Shown one piece after another: positions 61,449 through 64,000 of a stretch of DNA of 64,000 bases. Below the pieces are notes generated by a model. That model saw nothing but the letters and a program-made list of their open reading frames with translations. It was not told the DNA's origin and did not search any database. The translations under genes were made by a program, and so were the position numbers. This DNA is from JAKOVR01 sp031415655 (GTDB lineage: Bacteria > Actinomycetota > Acidimicrobiia > Acidimicrobiales > Acidimicrobilacustridaceae). The stretch is from positions 1 through 64,000 of the forward strand of contig JANOSD010000169.1 in assembly GCA_031415655.1 (NCBI GenBank), written 5' to 3'. Numbering within the stretch: position 1 is the stretch's first letter; every line of letters starts with the position of its first letter.

Positions 61449-63773
61449 TCACGCCGAACCCAGCGCAACGATCGGCGTTCGGCGCCAGTCACCATCAAGC
61501 ACACGGACGGCGCCCACGAGGGTGACACTGCCCACCAACCGCAGATCAGCAGACGAAGCACCGATCGCCACATTGATCTCACCGGGCTCGACCACCCGTT
61601 GATGTTCGAGCCCGGTGAACGACATCATGTCGGTTGGTACACGAAAGGTGACCCGCTGCGACTCGCCAACGCCAAGCGAAAGCCGAACGAACCCCTTGAG
61701 CAACCGGACCGGCTGCACCACTGAAGCCTCCGGATCAGCCAGATACATCTGGACCACTTCGTCACCGGCTCGGTCTCCAACGTTCGTAACGGTGCAGCCA
61801 ACGGCAATCTCACCAGCGACGTCGACGGTGACGGGCAAGGCGAGATCGGTGTATTCGAACGAGGTGTACGACAAACCATGGCCGAAGGGGAACACCGGAC
61901 GGAATCCCTCGACGCGAGGAAATCCGCGGGCGAGACGTTTGTGGTTGTAGTACGCCGGCATGGCCCCCGCCGAGCGACTGAACGTGACCGGCGTACGGCC
62001 ACCGGGGTTCACCTTTCCGACCAGCACATCAGCGACTGCGGCTCCGCCACCCTGGCCGGGAAACCAGGCGGCAACCACTGCGGCCGCTCGCTCAGCAACA
62101 AACCCGAGGGCATGCGGCCGGCCCGAGAGAAGCACCACCACCACGGGCGTCCCGGTGTCGAGCACGCCCTTAAGCAGCTCAGGCTGAGCACCAGGAAGCG
62201 AGAGGTCTACCGCATCACTCCCCTCACCCACGGTTCCGGTGCCAAAGTGCCCTGCCTTGTCGCCGACAACGGCAATCACGAGGTCGGCGGCTTGGGCCGC
62301 GGCCACCGCCGCCGCAATGCCCGCCGTTTCGCCGCTCATAACCTCGACTCCAGGCACAAAGTGTATTGCGGCGTCCGGCAGTGCCGATCGAATCGAACTG
62401 AGCACAGTGGGCACATCGACCATCCCCGCAGCATCGGGGAAGTGCGAAGAGACGACGTGGTTCTCAAAGCTGTAGTTCCCAAACAGCGCCATCACCGCGT
62501 CGGCGTTCGGACCGACCACGGCGATCCGACACACTGCGGCGGGATCAAGAGGGAGGGTGCCGTCGTTGGTGAGCAATGTGATCGATGATCGGGCCAACTC
62601 CGCGGCCAGTGCCCTGTCGGCCTCGGTGTCGAGTCCAGCTGCTACGGCCTCCACATCAACGTATGGGGCGTCGAAGAGCCCGAGGGCGAACTTGGCCCGG
62701 AGCACTCGCGCCACCGCCGTGTCCAGTGTGGCTCCATCGAGCAAGCCACGGTCGAGCGCGTCCGGGATGCCCCCGGGAAACTCCGCCGGTGTCGGCAGTT
62801 CCACGTCGAGACCGGCCCGCAGCGCCTTCGCCGCGCATTCGGCGCTGTCGGCGGCGACCCCGTGCAGGTCTCGCAGGAACCCGACCGCGCCGTAGTCCGC
62901 GACGACGAATCCTTCGAAGCCCCACTGCTCCCGCAGCACCTCGGTGAGAAGCCAGCGCGACGCGGCCGGCGGTTCGCCGTCGATCTCCTGGTAGGCGTTC
63001 ATCACACTGCCTGCTCCTGCGTCACGAACCGCCATTTCGAAGGGCAGCAAAAACACGTCGGCCAACTCCCTGCGTCCCACGTGCGCCGGTGCAAAATTCC
63101 GACCACCCTCACTGAACGAATAGCCAGTGAAATGTTTGAGCGTGGCGATGATCCCGGTGGTCGCGTCCGTTCCTTGGAGGCCGTCCACGTAGGCGCTCAC
63201 CATGGTGCCGACCAGGAACGGATCTTCCCCGAAGGTCTCCTCCACCCGACCCCAACGAGCGTCGCGCGCCACATCGGCGACGGGTGCAAGACCTTGATGG
63301 GCCCCAACCACGCGCAGTTGCCGGCGAATCACGTCACCGACACGACGAACCAGATCGGGATCCCACGTCGAGGCCATATTCAATGGCGACGAGAACGACG
63401 TCGCACCCTGAAACATCGGTCCGGTAAGGCACTCTTCGTGCATGATCGCCGGGATCCCTAACCGACTGGTCTCGATGAGTCGACGTTGGATCGTGTTGAC
63501 CATTCGAGCTCCGTCGACCGGGTCGATGGGCTGGCTCCCGAGCGGACGGGTGACCTCACCAATGCCGTGACGCATCTGCTCCCACGGGTCCGTCGTGGTC
63601 CCCTGACTACCCCCAAACTGGCTCGGCGCCACCTCACCGGAGGTTGGATCGACCGTGAGCCACACCGATGTGAGCTGGGCTGCCTTTTCTGCCACGGTCA
63701 TCTGGGCGATGAGCTCATTGACGCGACGGTCGATGATGGGGTTCGGCGCGAAGACCGGCTCTGATTCGTTCAT
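61449..63773 (-). CDS. GH3 beta-glucosidase/beta-xylosidase
   Basis: This 774-residue cytoplasmic glycosidase has the GH3 TIM barrel (IPAIMHEECLTGP; LKHFTGYSF with Lys213-His214; GFVVADYGAV with nucleophile Asp293). The alpha/beta sandwich and a C-terminal fibronectin type III-like domain (TNVGDRAGDEVVQMYLADPEASVVQPVRLLKGF) complete the classic BglX/XynB order. Because it is divergent from xylA and its start lies next to a xyl-type operator, beta-xylosidase activity is favoured over beta-glucosidase, by inference. No signal peptide, so it would act on imported oligosaccharides. Confidence 0.92.
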   Translation of the reverse strand: MNESEPVFAPNPIIDRRVNELIAQMTVAEKAAQLTSVWLTVDPTSGEVAPSQFGGSQGTTTDPWEQMRHGIGEVTRPLGSQPIDPVDGARMVNTIQRRLIETSRLGIPAIMHEECLTGPMFQGATSFSSPLNMASTWDPDLVRRVGDVIRRQLRVVGAHQGLAPVADVARDARWGRVEETFGEDPFLVGTMVSAYVDGLQGTDATTGIIATLKHFTGYSFSEGGRNFAPAHVGRRELADVFLLPFEMAVRDAGAGSVMNAYQEIDGEPPAASRWLLTEVLREQWGFEGFVVADYGAVGFLRDLHGVAADSAECAAKALRAGLDVELPTPAEFPGGIPDALDRGLLDGATLDTAVARVLRAKFALGLFDAPYVDVEAVAAGLDTEADRALAAELARSSITLLTNDGTLPLDPAAVCRIAVVGPNADAVMALFGNYSFENHVVSSHFPDAAGMVDVPTVLSSIRSALPDAAIHFVPGVEVMSGETAGIAAAVAAAQAADLVIAVVGDKAGHFGTGTVGEGSDAVDLSLPGAQPELLKGVLDTGTPVVVVLLSGRPHALGFVAERAAAVVAAWFPGQGGGAAVADVLVGKVNPGGRTPVTFSRSAGAMPAYYNHKRLARGFPRVEGFRPVFPFGHGLSYTSFEYTDLALPVTVDVAGEIAVGCTVTNVGDRAGDEVVQMYLADPEASVVQPVRLLKGFVRLSLGVGESQRVTFRVPTDMMSFTGLEHQRVVEPGEINVAIGASSADLRLVGSVTLVGAVRVLDGDWRRTPIVALGSA

Positions 63774-63774
63774 G

Positions 63775-63801
63775 GAATTAGTTTATAGTCCAAACTAATT
63801 C
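63775..63801. promoter_or_regulatory. Perfect palindrome, putative XylR (ROK) operator
   Basis: GAATTAGTTT (63775-63784) and AAACTAATTC (63792-63801) are perfect inverted arms separated by ATAGTCC. The TTAGTTT...AAACTAA arms resemble operators of the ROK-family repressor XylR. The palindrome starts 1 bp beyond the GH3 start codon and lies 31 bp upstream of the xylA ATG, and contains TATAGT, which resembles a -10 box. Repressor binding would silence both genes until xylose is present. Confidence 0.75.
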
Positions 63802-63832
63802 CCGTTGCCCCCACCACCCGAGGACACGAACC

Positions 63833-64000
63833 ATGACCGACTCGTTTACCCCTTCCCCCGATGATCACTTCACCTTCGGACTTTGGACCGTTGGCAACAC
63901 CGGACGGGACCCATTCGGCCACGAGACTCGCCGGGCCGTCGATCCCGTCGACACCGTCCACCTGCTCGCCGACATCGGCGCCTACGGCGTGAACCTCCAC
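63833..64000 (+). CDS. xylA: Xylose isomerase, N-terminal part (cut by window edge)
   Basis: From ATG 63833, with GAGGA eight bases upstream, the frame encodes 56 residues to the end of the window. The segment FTFGLWTVGNTGRDPFGHETR matches the N-terminus of actinobacterial xylose isomerases (FTFGLWTVGWQGRDPFG). It is followed by AVDPVDTVHLLADIGAYGVNLH. The enzyme converts D-xylose to D-xylulose. Its control by the palindrome upstream and the divergent GH3 gene are consistent with a xylose/xylo-oligosaccharide unit. Confidence 0.9.
   Translation, partial: MTDSFTPSPDDHFTFGLWTVGNTGRDPFGHETRRAVDPVDTVHLLADIGAYGVNLH

Noticed and set aside
1..64000. tRNA, rRNA, riboswitch or insertion sequence
   Set aside because: I saw no T-loop/acceptor pattern, rRNA-like stretch, recognised riboswitch core, or transposase with inverted ends. 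A covariance-model scan would be needed for certainty.

Overview
The window is high-GC, densely coded chromosomal DNA with many GTG and TTG starts and many 1-8 bp stop/start overlaps. A fused FbiC (coenzyme F420 deazaflavin synthase), an AftD-like arabinofuranosyltransferase, LPXTG surface proteins, a DUF3151 protein, a DUF222/HNH-type gene end and an actinobacterial-type xylose isomerase together point to an actinomycetote. The mixture suggests an uncultured or environmental lineage such as Acidimicrobiia, but that placement is inference. I found no rRNA, tRNA, CRISPR array, insertion sequence or phage module.

Layout. 1-9.6 kb: 5' end of a DUF222-like gene, an M50 protease divergent from fbiC, a LOG-family protein, small conserved proteins, a MoxR/McrB-like ATPase with an unknown partner, and a polyacidic zinc-ribbon-like protein. 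9.6-12.3 kb: GH13 glucosidase and a TauE-type exporter. 12.34-12.61 kb: a mosaic repeat array abutting the RNase D stop codon. 12.6-18.8 kb: minus-strand operons (PLP decarboxylase, MobA-like, rhodanese, RNase D; then flavin reductase, hydrolase, DUF3151; SirB1-like). 18.8-22.8 kb: GDPD, an FAD-linked oxidase interrupted by an amber codon, and gamma-glutamyltransferase. 22.8-24.2 kb: two tandem paralogous LPXTG proteins. 24.3-43.2 kb: a large cell-envelope region with GT-C-like membrane proteins, a sulfotransferase, an AftD-like enzyme, acyltransferase-3, a flippase and methyltransferases. 43.4-51.8 kb: a lytic transglycosylase and a complete oligopeptide-type ABC transporter operon. 51.8-61.4 kb: DNA glycosylases, cyclophilin, cytochrome c with a membrane partner, ArsC-like, HD-like, patatin and TetR genes. 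61.4-64 kb: a GH3 glycosidase divergent from xylA across a perfect xyl-type operator palindrome.

Three systems stand out. (1) At 28.0-33.1 kb, an acyltransferase (MCAT-like), an MBOAT, an acyl carrier protein and a ketosynthase form one tightly coupled operon divergent from an SGNH-like membrane protein. This looks like a dedicated machine that builds an acyl group on its own carrier protein and moves it across the membrane onto an envelope glycan. It sits inside a glycan-assembly locus and I know of no described system with this exact layout. (2) The second ATPase of the ABC transporter (50281-51771) carries an insertion of about 130 residues with four predicted membrane helices inside its nucleotide-binding domain. 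(3) The FAD-linked oxidase has a TAG exactly where its family has the Trp of a DWTGRF-type motif, so it is a one-base nonsense allele, a sequencing error or a readthrough case.

Functions are read from motifs and family resemblance by eye. No database search was possible.
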